DNA from: a bacterium
GTDB lineage: Bacteria > Myxococcota_A > UBA9160 > UBA4427
Assembly: GCA_024742285.1 (NCBI GenBank)
Contig: JANSYR010000001.1
Coordinates: forward strand, 770,977-834,976
Direction: 5' to 3'
DNA length: 64,000 bases
This document shows, piece after piece, positions 1-8,742 of this stretch. The notes under the pieces are model-generated. The model was given only the letters and a program-made list of their open reading frames with translations, was not told the DNA's origin and did not search any database. Position numbers and translations under genes: made by a program. Position 1 is the stretch's first letter; each line of letters starts with the position of its first letter.

Positions 1-9
1 AGACGCCCC

Positions 10-432
10 ATGCGAAGAGCCAAACGTCGTTCGCCCGAGGAGCCCCTCCTGTCCGGCGGTGTCGGAAGCGATCTGGCTTGGATCCTCGTGCTCGCCTTCT
101 TCGTCGCGGTACCGAGCGAGGGGATCCACGCGATCCCGCTCGTCGAGCCGATTCACTCCCCCGGATCCCTCCGCCGGGGCGGCTGCGACGCACCGCAGAT
201 CATCGTCCAGCTGCTCTCCGGCGACCGCGTGTCGATTCGGGGTCGACTCTTCTCCGTCGACGAGGCGGTCGACGCCGTCGAGACGCGAGCCGCAGGCGCT
301 CCGCGGCTCCAACTGATCCTCGCCCCGAGTGCCCGTTCCGAGAACGGACTGCTCGTCCGAATGATCGACGAGGTCCGACGTAGCCCCTCGCTTGGCGAGA
401 TCGAGATCTCGATCGCGCAAACCGTCGACTAG
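10..432 (+). CDS. ExbD/TolR-like membrane protein
   Basis: This 140-residue protein has a basic N-terminus, one membrane segment (about residues 23-42) and then a periplasmic domain. The order matches ExbD/TolR proteins, which use the proton-motive force with ExbB/TolQ to energise TonB or Tol systems. The C-terminal half (sensitivity to a position index, then a hydrophobic strand and a helix) fits the family loosely. The start is uncertain because the gene is close to the left edge and has no clear ribosome-binding site. An ExbB-like partner would be expected just outside the window. It ends in a 4-bp convergent overlap with the next gene. It could instead be an unrelated single-pass protein. 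Confidence 0.5.
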   Translation: MRRAKRRSPEEPLLSGGVGSDLAWILVLAFFVAVPSEGIHAIPLVEPIHSPGSLRRGGCDAPQIIVQLLSGDRVSIRGRLFSVDEAVDAVETRAAGAPRLQLILAPSARSENGLLVRMIDEVRRSPSLGEIEISIAQTVD

Positions 433-1340
433 CGCGCCTCCGCTGGCCGCCACTGCGCGAGCAGCACACCCGCCATCAGGACCGCGATCGCGCCGATCTG
501 CGGCGGCGTCAGCCACTCGCCCAGGATCGGGATCGCCCAGAGGGCCGTCCAGACGAGGCCGGAATTCGCGACGACGCTCGCCTCGAAGGACCGCAGGGTG
601 CGCATGATCCCGTTGAAGATGGTCTGCGAGAGCGCGAGACCGAGGATCCCGTTGGCGACGATGATCGCCGCGTTGCGCACGCCGCCGACCGCCTCGAAGC
701 CTCCCTGGAGACGAGCGCCGTCGATCGCGAGACCGACCAGCACGATCGGAAGCCCGCCCACCAGCAGGCCGATCGTCGAGTAGAGCGCGGGCGAGAGATC
801 CGTCGACCCGTGGCCGAGCACGAAGCGCGTCACGTTGTTGCTCGCGCCGAGTCCGAGCACGACGAGCGCCGCGTAGACGACGCCGATGCGCTGGTCGGGG
901 GCGGGCAGCTCGGGGAAGTAGAGCCAGACCCCGAGAACGGCCAACAGGATCCCGCCCACCTGGACCGGCCCCGGACGCTCACGAAGAAAGAGGATCGAGA
1001 GCGCGAGGGTCACGAGCGGAATGAAGCTCAACACGAACACGAACGTGTTCATCGGGAGCCGCTCGATCCCCATCATCATCCACACACGACACAGACCGAA
1101 GTTCACCGCGCCGACGAAGAGGATCGCGAGCCAGGTCCGCCGGTCGAGCCCCGAAGGCCATCGCTCCCGCCGCCACAGGAAAGTGTAGGCGAGCAGATAG
1201 ACGAGCGCGGCGCCGAGCTGGAGCCAGACGAAGGTGAACGCCTCGACCTCGAAGAGGGCGAGCTTGGCGAGCACACCCATCAGCTGGGAGAGGACGATGA
1301 CCGCGAGCCCCTGCCCGACCGCGAGGACGCGCGGACTCAT
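429..1340 (-). CDS. EamA/DMT-family transporter
   Basis: This 303-residue protein consists almost entirely of about ten hydrophobic segments arranged as two repeats of five, the layout of drug/metabolite (EamA) exporters in the inner membrane. The first repeat ends near the FLRERPGPVQ loop, and the second ends in GEWLTPPQIGAI, the usual place of the conserved Glu-containing loop. The substrate cannot be read from the sequence. The gene is a single unit: its neighbour on the left converges on it and the peroxidase gene on the right lies 12 bp upstream on the same strand, so the two may be co-transcribed. Confidence 0.8.
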   Translation of the reverse strand: MSPRVLAVGQGLAVIVLSQLMGVLAKLALFEVEAFTFVWLQLGAALVYLLAYTFLWRRERWPSGLDRRTWLAILFVGAVNFGLCRVWMMMGIERLPMNTFVFVLSFIPLVTLALSILFLRERPGPVQVGGILLAVLGVWLYFPELPAPDQRIGVVYAALVVLGLGASNNVTRFVLGHGSTDLSPALYSTIGLLVGGLPIVLVGLAIDGARLQGGFEAVGGVRNAAIIVANGILGLALSQTIFNGIMRTLRSFEASVVANSGLVWTALWAIPILGEWLTPPQIGAIAVLMAGVLLAQWRPAEAR

Positions 1341-1352
1341 GCCGTGGGCCGA

Positions 1353-2486
1353 CTAGCTCGGGTCGGGCGCGGGCGTGTCGGGTCCGCTCTCGGGCAGCTC
1401 GGGCTTCGCCACGTACGCGGTATCGACGTTGCCCGTGAGCGCTTCGAGGAAGACGACGATGTCGGCGACCTGCTCGTCCGAGAGGTCGATCCCGATCTGG
1501 TGCTTGCCCATGATCCGGACCATCTCGGGCAGGCTCGCGATCGAGCCGTCGTGGAGATAGGGACCGGTCTCCGCCACGTTGCGAAGCGACGGGACCTTGA
1601 ACACGTGCCGATCGATTTCGTTACCCGTCACGTTCTCGCGACCGACGTCCTCGGTCTCGTAGGGGAAGATGAAGCCGAGCTTGCGATAGAGCGTGCCGCC
1701 GACCGCCGGGCCGTTGTGGCAGGAGTTGCAGCCGACCGAAAGGAAGGTGTCGAGACCCTTCCGCTCCTGCTCGGTCAGCGCGTTCAGGTCGCCGCCCAGG
1801 AACGCGTCGAAGCGTCCCGGCGTGAGGAGAGCGCGCTCGAAGACGCCGATCGCGAGGGTCATGTTCTGGTAGGTGATCGCCGTGTCGTCGCCGGGGTAGG
1901 CCGCCGCGAAGGCCTCGACGTAGCCCGGGATCGATCCGAGCAGCGTCAATACGGCCTCCTCGCTCGGCATCGCCATCTCGATCGGGTTGAGCACCGGGCC
2001 GCCGGCCTGCGCCTCGACGTCCGGGGCGCGTCCGTCCCAGAACTGCGCGATGTGGAGCGCTGCGTTGTAGACGGTCGGGGAGTTGCGGTCACCGCGCTGC
2101 CCCTTGTGCCCGGGCGAGGTCGGCTCGCCGTCGACCCCGAACGCGTCGAGCATGTGGCAGGAGTTGCAGGACACGTCCTGATTCTTCGAGAGGCGGGCGT
2201 CGAAGTAGAGCATCCGTCCGAGATCGACCTTGGCGTCCGTGCGCGCGTTCGCCTCGTTCGGGACGAAGCCCGGAAGGACGCCGAGCGTGGTCCGGGCGCG
2301 CCGGGCGAGCTCCGCCGCGCCCTCCGGCACCTCGGGTGCGGTCTCGGCCACGGGCTCCGGTGCGGCTTCCGGCGCCGACGCCGGGGCGCCCGACTCCTGC
2401 TCACCGCAGCCGACGAGCACGAGGCTCCCCAACAGAATGATCGTCATCCACCTGGTCGTGCTCGTCGTCGTGATCGCCGGGTTCAT
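1353..2486 (-). CDS. Di-heme cytochrome c peroxidase lipoprotein
   Basis: The protein belongs to the CcpA/MauG family of di-heme peroxidases, which reduce hydrogen peroxide using electrons from small cytochromes in the periplasm. Two CNSCH haem-binding motifs lie at about residues 107-111 and 253-257. The N-terminus carries a lipoprotein signal ending LVLVGC, followed by an Ala/Pro/Glu-rich linker typical of an anchored secreted domain. I chose the ATG at 2486; a GTG 39 bp upstream and an internal ATG at 2447 are alternatives and do not change the lipobox. The length is usual for the family. Confidence 0.85.
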   Translation of the reverse strand: MNPAITTTSTTRWMTIILLGSLVLVGCGEQESGAPASAPEAAPEPVAETAPEVPEGAAELARRARTTLGVLPGFVPNEANARTDAKVDLGRMLYFDARLSKNQDVSCNSCHMLDAFGVDGEPTSPGHKGQRGDRNSPTVYNAALHIAQFWDGRAPDVEAQAGGPVLNPIEMAMPSEEAVLTLLGSIPGYVEAFAAAYPGDDTAITYQNMTLAIGVFERALLTPGRFDAFLGGDLNALTEQERKGLDTFLSVGCNSCHNGPAVGGTLYRKLGFIFPYETEDVGRENVTGNEIDRHVFKVPSLRNVAETGPYLHDGSIASLPEMVRIMGKHQIGIDLSDEQVADIVVFLEALTGNVDTAYVAKPELPESGPDTPAPDPS

Positions 2487-2610
2487 CGGAGTCGTCGTCC
2501 TCGCGCCATGGGAGTTGCCTTGCACGCGGAGACTTTAGGCGGCGGATGGGGCCGCGCCCACAATCGCGCGATTTGGCGGCGAATCGGGGCGTGTGCTTCC
2601 CTACGGCCCC

Positions 2611-3891
2611 ATGCTGGATCCCCGGAGTCTCCAGGAACGCCGCGACGAGATCGTCGAGAGCTGCGAGGCGCGTCACATCCGCGCCGACGTCGATGCGGCG
2701 ATTGCCCTGCACGAGCGGACGAACGTCCTTCGCACGGAGCTCAACGAGGCGAACCGCCTCCGCAACGAGCACCAGAAGGCGGGGAAGCAGAAGCTCGACG
2801 ATGCGGCGCGAGAAGCGCACACCGCCGAGGGACGCCGGCTCAAGGAAGCGGTCGGCGAACGGGAAGAGGCGGTTCGCGCGGCCGAGGCCGAGCTCGAGAC
2901 CGCGCTCCGGACCCTTCCGAACTTCCTCCATCCGGAATCGCCCCGAGGAAACGAAGAGGACTTCAAGACCCTCGAGACCGTGGGAGAGCCCCGGAACTTC
3001 GACTTCGAGGCCCGTGACCATCTCGCGCTCGCCCAGGACCTCGACCTCGTCGACTTCGAGCGGGCGGCGAAGGTGTCTGGCCAGAAGTTCTACTACCTGA
3101 AGCGGGAAGCCGCGATGCTCGAGGTGGGGCTCCAGCGCTTCGCCCTCGACCAGCTCCTGCCCGAGGGCTTCATCCCGGTCGTCACCCCCGACCTCGCCCG
3201 TCCCTCCGTCATCGAGGGGCTCGGGTTCAGCCCCCGCGGCGAGGAGACCCAGATCTACTCCGTCGCGGACCACGATCTCTGCCTGATCGGAACCTCCGAG
3301 ATCACCCTCGGCGGGATGTACGCCGACTCGATCCTCTCCGAGGACGAGCTGCCGCTCAAGCTCGCCGGCGTCTCCCACTGCTTCCGGACCGAAGCGGGCG
3401 CCGCCGGCCGGGAGAGCAAGGGCCTCTACCGCGTGCATCAGTTCACGAAGGTCGAGATGTTCGTCTTCTGCCGCCCCGAGGAGTCCGAGGCCCAGCACCA
3501 GGAGCTCCTCCGGATCGAGCGGAAGATCTTCGATGCCCTCGAGATTCCGTACCGCGTGATCGACATCGCGAGCGCGGACCTCGGCGCCCCCGCCTACCGC
3601 AAGTTCGACCTGGAGGCGTGGATGCCCGGTCGTGGCGAGAGCGGCGAATACGGCGAGATCACCTCGACCTCCAATTGCACCGACTTCCAGAGCCGCCGCC
3701 TCAAGATCCGCTTCAAGCGCTCCGGCGAGAAGAAGAAGAACGAGCTGGTTCACACGCTGAACGGCACGGCGATCTCGAACGCCCGCGCGATCGTCGCGCT
3801 GCTCGAGAACCACCAGCAGGCCGACGGCACGATCACGATCCCCGAAGCCCTCGTTCCCTACGTCGGCACGGACCGGATCGGCCCGCGTTAG
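2611..3891 (+). CDS. serS: Serine--tRNA ligase
   Basis: Class II synthetase that charges tRNA-Ser (and tRNA-Sec, the substrate of the selenocysteine pathway) with serine in the cytoplasm. The 426 residues show the N-terminal coiled-coil tRNA-binding arm (about 30-100), motif 2 with HCFRTEAGAAGRESKGLYR and QFTKVEMF, and motif 3 around LNGTAISNARAIVALLEN near the C-terminus. The start ATG at 2611 gives the family-typical MLDPRSLQ; a GTG 18 bp upstream would add six residues. It is followed after 10 bp by selB, and since SerRS supplies seryl-tRNA-Sec this pairing makes functional sense. Confidence 0.97.
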   Translation: MLDPRSLQERRDEIVESCEARHIRADVDAAIALHERTNVLRTELNEANRLRNEHQKAGKQKLDDAAREAHTAEGRRLKEAVGEREEAVRAAEAELETALRTLPNFLHPESPRGNEEDFKTLETVGEPRNFDFEARDHLALAQDLDLVDFERAAKVSGQKFYYLKREAAMLEVGLQRFALDQLLPEGFIPVVTPDLARPSVIEGLGFSPRGEETQIYSVADHDLCLIGTSEITLGGMYADSILSEDELPLKLAGVSHCFRTEAGAAGRESKGLYRVHQFTKVEMFVFCRPEESEAQHQELLRIERKIFDALEIPYRVIDIASADLGAPAYRKFDLEAWMPGRGESGEYGEITSTSNCTDFQSRRLKIRFKRSGEKKKNELVHTLNGTAISNARAIVALLENHQQADGTITIPEALVPYVGTDRIGPR

Positions 3892-3901
3892 GCCGCGCGC
3901 G

Positions 3902-5869
3902 TTGGCCGCCGAAAACGAATCCCCGTCCGCAGGAGCCGTCCAGAGCGTCGTCCTCGGCACCGCCGGCCACATCGATCACGGAAAGACCGCCCTCGTCCGC
4001 ACGCTGACCGGCCGCGACCTCGACCGGCTGCCGGAAGAGAAGGCGCGCGGGATCACGATCGAGCTCGGCTTCGCGCCCCTGGCCCTCGCCGACGACCTGA
4101 AGGTCGCGATCGTCGACGTGCCCGGACACGAAAAGTTCGTACGCACGATGGTCGCGGGGGCCTCGGGCCTCGACCTCGTGATGCTGGTGGTCGCCGCCGA
4201 CGAAGGCGTCATGCCACAGACCCGGGAGCACCTGGCCATCTGCGAGCTGCTCGGCATCGACCGCGGCTTCGTCGTCCTCACGAAGAAGGATCTGGTCGAC
4301 GAAGAGATGCTCGAGCTCGCCTACGAGGACGTACGCGAAGCCCTCCTCGAGGGCCCCCTGGCGGACGCGCCCATCCTGGCCGCCAGCGCGGAGACCGGCG
4401 AAGGGATCGACGAAGTCCGCGCGACCCTCGAGCGCCTGATCCGCGAGACCCCCGACCGGAGCGACGACGATCGGCCGTCGCGTCTCTTCATCGACCGCAC
4501 CTTCACCAAGCACGGCTTCGGCGCCGTCGTGACGGGCACCTGGTCCGGTCGCCCCCGGCGCGTCGGAGACACGATCGCCCTCGAGCCCGGCGAGCGGAAG
4601 GCCAAGATCCGCGGCCTCGAACGCCACGGGGACGGCGTCGACGCGACCGAGTCCGGCGCGCGCATCGCCGTCAACCTGCAAGGCGTGTCCACGGAGGAGA
4701 TCGACCGGGGCGACCTGATCACCGAGCCCGGCGCCGTCGCAGCGACGACGACCTTCGACGCGAGGCTCCGTTGGATGGCCAGCAAGGCCAGCCTCGAAGA
4801 CGCCGCCTCGGTCGAGCTCCTCACGGGAACCGCCGAGCGCCGTGCCCGGGTCGCGCTCGTCGGCTCCGCGCCGATCGCGCCGGGCGAACGCGGCTTCTGC
4901 CGGGTGCACGTCGACGGCGACGGCCTCCCTCTTCTCCCCGGCGATCGATTCGTGCTGCGCGGCTTCTCCCGGGACGCCGGCGTCGGCTCCACGCTCGGCG
5001 GAGGAATCGTCCTCGACGTCGCCCCGCCCCACCGTCGACGTCGCGACCCCGCGCTCGAGGCCGAGCTCGAACGCCTCGACGCGGGCGAGCTCGACGCGGG
5101 CCTCGCCGTTCGGATCGAACGCGCCGGCCTCGAAGGCTTGCGCGAGTCCCGCCTCGCGCTCGAGACCGGCGAGCGCGAAGCCGCGCTCGGCCCGGTCCTC
5201 GAAGGGCTCGCTGCCGACGGCACGATCGTCCGACTCGAAGGCGGACTCTGCCTCGGGCGTGCCGCCGCCGACCGGTTGATGGAGACCCTGAACGAAGCAC
5301 TCGAGGCGTTCCACGCCCGCGACCCGCTCCAGCCCGGCATGCCCCGCGCCGCCCTGATCGGCGCGCTGCCCGAGAACGTCCCCACGGAATCCGGCGCCGC
5401 CCTGCTCGCCCGCCTCGCCGAGCGCGGCGACGTCGAGATCCGCAGCGACGTCGTGACCCGGACCGGATTCGAGTCGACCCTCGACGCGGATCAGGAAGCG
5501 CTCGCCGAGAAGCTCCGGCTTCGCTTCGCCGAGGCGGGCCTCGAACCGCCGGCCATGCGAACCGTCGCCGAAGAGAGCGGAGAGGACGAGCGGTCGCTGC
5601 GCGCCGTCGCCCACTTCCTCGAACGCGAAGGCGCCCTCGTCGCGGCGCCGGACGATCTCTTCTTCGACCGAGCGAGCGTCGTCCGCCTGATCGAAGACGT
5701 CGTCGCCCACTTCGCTTCGAGCGACGAGCTCGATACGCAGACGCTCAAGGCGATGATCGGCGCGAGTCGTCGGACGGCGATGCCGCTGATGGCGCTCCTC
5801 GACGAGCTCCAGATCACCCGCCGCGACGGCAGCCTCCGCCGACTGATCGGCTCGGATCCGAAGTGGTGA
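3902..5869 (+). CDS. selB: Selenocysteine-specific elongation factor SelB
   Basis: GTPase that delivers selenocysteyl-tRNA to UGA codons by binding the SECIS hairpin of the mRNA. The 655 residues start with an EF-Tu-like GTPase domain (P-loop [11 protein letters not shown] near residue 19, DVPGHE, and TKKDL as G4). Beta-barrel domains follow, and then the C-terminal winged-helix domains that read SECIS. Length is normal. The start appears to be TTG at 3902, 10 bp after serS; no ATG lies near. No selA, selC or selD is seen in the window, but a candidate selenoprotein gene lies 0.6 kb downstream on the other strand. Confidence 0.95.
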   Translation: MAAENESPSAGAVQSVVLGTAGHIDHGKTALVRTLTGRDLDRLPEEKARGITIELGFAPLALADDLKVAIVDVPGHEKFVRTMVAGASGLDLVMLVVAADEGVMPQTREHLAICELLGIDRGFVVLTKKDLVDEEMLELAYEDVREALLEGPLADAPILAASAETGEGIDEVRATLERLIRETPDRSDDDRPSRLFIDRTFTKHGFGAVVTGTWSGRPRRVGDTIALEPGERKAKIRGLERHGDGVDATESGARIAVNLQGVSTEEIDRGDLITEPGAVAATTTFDARLRWMASKASLEDAASVELLTGTAERRARVALVGSAPIAPGERGFCRVHVDGDGLPLLPGDRFVLRGFSRDAGVGSTLGGGIVLDVAPPHRRRRDPALEAELERLDAGELDAGLAVRIERAGLEGLRESRLALETGEREAALGPVLEGLAADGTIVRLEGGLCLGRAAADRLMETLNEALEAFHARDPLQPGMPRAALIGALPENVPTESGAALLARLAERGDVEIRSDVVTRTGFESTLDADQEALAEKLRLRFAEAGLEPPAMRTVAEESGEDERSLRAVAHFLEREGALVAAPDDLFFDRASVVRLIEDVVAHFASSDELDTQTLKAMIGASRRTAMPLMALLDELQITRRDGSLRRLIGSDPKW

Positions 5870-5926
5870 CGAAACCGGAGATCGGCTGACGCCCATCTGA
5901 TGGGATGCGCGTACACGATCCGGCGA

Positions 5927-6163
5927 ATGCCGACGATCGCGCGAATCGGTCCATACCGATTCTTCTTCTTCAGCAACGAGGGGCGTGAACCGCCGCACGT
6001 TCACGTCGAGCGAGACGCCGCAACGGCCAAATTCTGGCTCGATCCCGTGGTGCTATCTTCGGCGGACGGAATGAGCAGTCGTGATCTCCGCCGTCTGCAT
6101 TCGATCGTGGCGGAGCGACACGAGGAGTTCAGGAGCGCCTGGGATGAGTTCTTCCGCGCCTGA
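5927..6163 (+). CDS. DUF4160 family protein
   Basis: Small 78-residue protein matching DUF4160, with the family core PTIARIGPYRFFFFSNEG followed by the REPPHVHVERD histidine motif. It overlaps the next gene, a DUF2442 protein, by 20 bp. DUF4160 and DUF2442 are commonly found together as a two-gene unit thought to be a toxin-antitoxin-like pair; that role is known only from association and no activity is claimed here. I chose the ATG at 5927, which begins at the conserved core; an in-frame ATG at 5900 adds nine residues of non-family sequence. Confidence 0.85.
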   Translation: MPTIARIGPYRFFFFSNEGREPPHVHVERDAATAKFWLDPVVLSSADGMSSRDLRRLHSIVAERHEEFRSAWDEFFRA

Positions 6164-6416
6164 AAAGACGCCGCGCGCGACCTCCGTCGAGATCTCCGGC
6201 GACGAGCTGATCGTCACGCTTCGGGACGGGCGACGGATCGCCAGCCCGCTTGCGTGGTATCCGCGCCTCCAGGAAGCAACGCCCGAGGCGCGCGGGAACT
6301 GGACGCTCCTCGGCGACGGAGTCGGGATCCACTGGCCCGAGATCGACGAAGACCTCAGCATCGAGGGCCTGCTCGAAGGGCGGCCCGCGATCGGACTCGC
6401 ACGCGAGGCGCGCTAG
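6144..6416 (+). CDS. DUF2442 family protein
   Basis: 90-residue protein with the DUF2442 pattern: a strand that reads DELIVTLRDGRRIASPLAWYP, then LLGDGVGIHWPEIDEDLSIEGLL at the end. It overlaps the DUF4160 gene by 20 bp, so translation is probably coupled. Such pairs occur in many genomes next to housekeeping genes and are suspected to act as toxin and antitoxin, DUF2442 being the likely partner that binds DUF4160. There is no evidence in the sequence for which partner is toxic. Confidence 0.85.
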   Translation: MSSSAPEKTPRATSVEISGDELIVTLRDGRRIASPLAWYPRLQEATPEARGNWTLLGDGVGIHWPEIDEDLSIEGLLEGRPAIGLAREAR

Positions 6417-6444
6417 CTCGCGGCCGCCGACCAACGTCCGTGCG

Positions 6445-7170
6445 CTACGCCAGCGTCTCGTTGATCGCCCCGAGCACCCGGCCCGGCGCGCTCCGCAGCA
6501 TGTAGTCGTCGGTCTGGTCGATCCAGGCGACCTTTCCGTCCGCGTCGACCAGGAAGGTCGTCGGGATCGGCAGACCCCCGAGGCCGCGCGGGCTCACGTT
6601 GAGCGGATTGCGCAGATTCAGCTGATCCGTCACGGAGAGGTCCGGGTCCGACAGGAGCGTGCCCTTCATGTGGTGCTTGGGCCGACCCTCGCGGAGCTGC
6701 TCCGGCGTGTCGGTGCAGATCGCCACGAGCGCGATCTCCTTCTCGTCCAGCATCGGCCGGAGCTCTTCCCATCGCCGCAACTCGGCGACACAGTAGGGTC
6801 ACCAGTGGCCGCGAAAGAACTTGAGCAGGTAGGGCTTGCCCGTCAGGCTCGCGAGGTCGAAGTCGTTCCCGTTCTCGTCGGGCGCCACGAAGGGGATCAT
6901 CGGATCACCGACGGCGACCGCCGGCCGATTCGGCTGCTGCTTGCTCTGGAGCCGGAGCGCCGGAAAGACGAAACCCACGAACGCGGCCGGCACGCCGAAC
7001 AGGACGTTGAAGAATCCGCCCTGTCCGATCGCGACGAGACCGAGCGCGCCGGCGGAGAGGAACGCGGCGAACCAGCCTCGCCGGTCGCGGGGGATCGCGA
7101 CGCGGCCGATCAGCTGGAACCAGTTGTAGAAGGTCGCCGCGACGACGATCAGTGCGAGCAGTCCGAGCAT
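6445..7170 (-). CDS. Peroxiredoxin-like membrane selenoprotein (in-frame UGA = Sec)
   Basis: Reading through an in-frame TGA at 6799-6801 gives a 241-residue protein. It has two or three N-terminal membrane segments (residues 1-75) and then an AhpC/TSA thioredoxin-fold domain. The TGA sits at the active site: LLKFFRGHW-U-PYCVAELRRW, where relatives carry Cys (GHWCPYC), so a UxxC redox motif results. A hairpin lies 13 bases downstream. The downstream half keeps perfect family sequence (TFLVDADGKVAWIDQTDDY), which would not survive in a dead gene. SelB is encoded 0.6 kb away. Role: probably thiol peroxidase or disulfide reductase facing the periplasm. Automatic annotation would split this into two truncated genes. 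Confidence 0.88.
6772..6788 (-). promoter_or_regulatory. SECIS-like hairpin after the UGA codon
   Basis: On the mRNA strand a 5-bp stem TCGCC/GGCGA closes a 7-base loop GAGTTGC. The stem begins 13 bases 3' of the first base of the UGA. Bacterial SECIS elements are stem-loops just downstream of UGA, inside the coding region, with the apical loop recognised by the last winged-helix domain of SelB. Spacing and placement fit; the loop is not identical to the E. coli fdhF loop, which is normal outside Enterobacteria. Confidence 0.65.
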
Positions 7171-7263
7171 GGGGTTGCTCCTTCCGGGTCGGAAAAGCCC
7201 GGGCGGGCCGCCGACCGTCCCCCGAAGCGTACCGCAACGCGGCGAAGTCGCGGAAGCCGCGCG

Positions 7264-8742
7264 CTAGAGCCGCAGGGTCGCGACCGCCCGGTCGATCCAG
7301 ATCGCGAGCTGGCCCGCCATGTTCGTCTCGCCGAGGATCGGACTCACCCCCAGCCAGATCGTGATCGCGCCGCAGACGAGCAGGACGAGCTGCTCGTTCG
7401 ACAGAGCGCGGCTTCCCGTCTCGTTCCCGTCCGCGTTCCGCATCATCGCGAGCAGCGGACGACCGACGGCGGAGAGCGCGAGGACCGTCGCGGCGAGGCC
7501 CACGACCATGGCCCAGCGATGACCGCCGTGCTCGAGACCCTGAAGGATCCGGAATCGCGCGACGAAGCCGAGGGTCCCGGGAACGCCGCCGAGCGACAAC
7601 AGAAACGTGCCGAGCAGGGCCGCACGAAGCGGGCTCGTCTGCATCATGCCGGCGAGGTCGCCGATGTGTTCGCAGGCGCGTTCGTGATGGCTGAGCGAGC
7701 TGAGCGTCGCCATCACGCCGGTGATCGCCGCGCCCGACGCGATCAGCCCCCAGAGCAGCGCCTGCGCGCCGTCGCCCTGCGCCTCGACGAGGGCGAGCGT
7801 CAAGAACCCGACCTGTCCGACGGCGATCCAGCCGACCAGGCGGCGAAGCCCGACCTGCACGAGCGCCATCGCGTGTCCCCAGACGAGAGCGAGCCCGCCG
7901 AGACCCGTGAGCAGCGTCGGCAGTCGTGTCCCGAACGAGTCCGGCTCGGCGAGCAGCGCGCCGGGCGCCGCGTGGAGCACGCGCAGCAGGACGAGGAAGA
8001 TCGTCGCCTGCGCGACCGTCGCGACGTGGGTCGTCACGAAGCTCGGTGCGCCTTCGTGAACGTCCGGCGACCAGGGGTGGAAGGGCGCGATCGCGGCCCG
8101 GGCGACGAGCCCGAGGACGACCAGCGAGAGCCCGACGTCGAAGGCGAAGCCGTGCTCGACGCCGGCGCCCGAAAGGCCCGCGAGATCGAGTCGGCCGGTC
8201 GCGCCGAAGACGAAAGCGAGACCGTGGGCGAAGACCAGGCTCGCGAAGACGTGAGCGAAGAAGGCCTTGAGACTCGACTCGCTCGAAGAAAGACGCCGCG
8301 AGTCGATCGCCACCAACGCGATCATCGGTAGCCAGGCGAGCTCGATCGCCACGAGGAGCACCACCAGGTGGTCCGTCACGACCGCGGCCATCGCGCCCGC
8401 CCAGGAAAAGAGCAGCAACGCGATCGGCTCCGCGGGGCGACTGCGCGCCATGCCGAAATGGGTGAGCGAGAGCGCGAGGACGAGGGCGCCGGAAACCACG
8501 ATGAAGCCGATCCCGAAGAGGCCGAACCCGTCGATGTCGAGGACTCCGCCGACCGGCTCGCGGCTGCCCCAGGCGAGGGTGAAGGCGACGCCCATCAGAC
8601 TCACGACCGCGACGGCGCCGAGACGGATGCCGGCCAGGGCGGTCTGGCGATGACCGCTCCGGTCGCCGCGACCGAGAAGATCGAGGGCGAGGATCGCGAG
8701 GGCGCCGAGCGCCGGCATGAGCACCGGATTCAACAGGCTCAT
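7264..8742 (-). CDS. nuoN: Complex-I-like antiporter subunit (NuoN-like)
   Basis: 492-residue, about 14-helix membrane protein of the NuoL/M/N antiporter family, last gene of a seven-gene operon. PFHPWSPDVHEGAPSFVTT in the middle is the family signature (PFHxWxPDVxxGAP in NuoN). By eye, compared with E. coli NuoN, the TM5 glutamate is kept (VAIELAWLP). The central lysines are replaced: ARAAIAPFH (K to R), TVAQATIF (K to Q) and GFVARF (K to R). Start ATG at 8742 overlaps the nuoM stop codon as ATGA. Assignment as N rather than M rests on the PDV motif and operon order. Confidence 0.8.
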   Translation of the reverse strand: MSLLNPVLMPALGALAILALDLLGRGDRSGHRQTALAGIRLGAVAVVSLMGVAFTLAWGSREPVGGVLDIDGFGLFGIGFIVVSGALVLALSLTHFGMARSRPAEPIALLLFSWAGAMAAVVTDHLVVLLVAIELAWLPMIALVAIDSRRLSSSESSLKAFFAHVFASLVFAHGLAFVFGATGRLDLAGLSGAGVEHGFAFDVGLSLVVLGLVARAAIAPFHPWSPDVHEGAPSFVTTHVATVAQATIFLVLLRVLHAAPGALLAEPDSFGTRLPTLLTGLGGLALVWGHAMALVQVGLRRLVGWIAVGQVGFLTLALVEAQGDGAQALLWGLIASGAAITGVMATLSSLSHHERACEHIGDLAGMMQTSPLRAALLGTFLLSLGGVPGTLGFVARFRILQGLEHGGHRWAMVVGLAATVLALSAVGRPLLAMMRNADGNETGSRALSNEQLVLLVCGAITIWLGVSPILGETNMAGQLAIWIDRAVATLRL

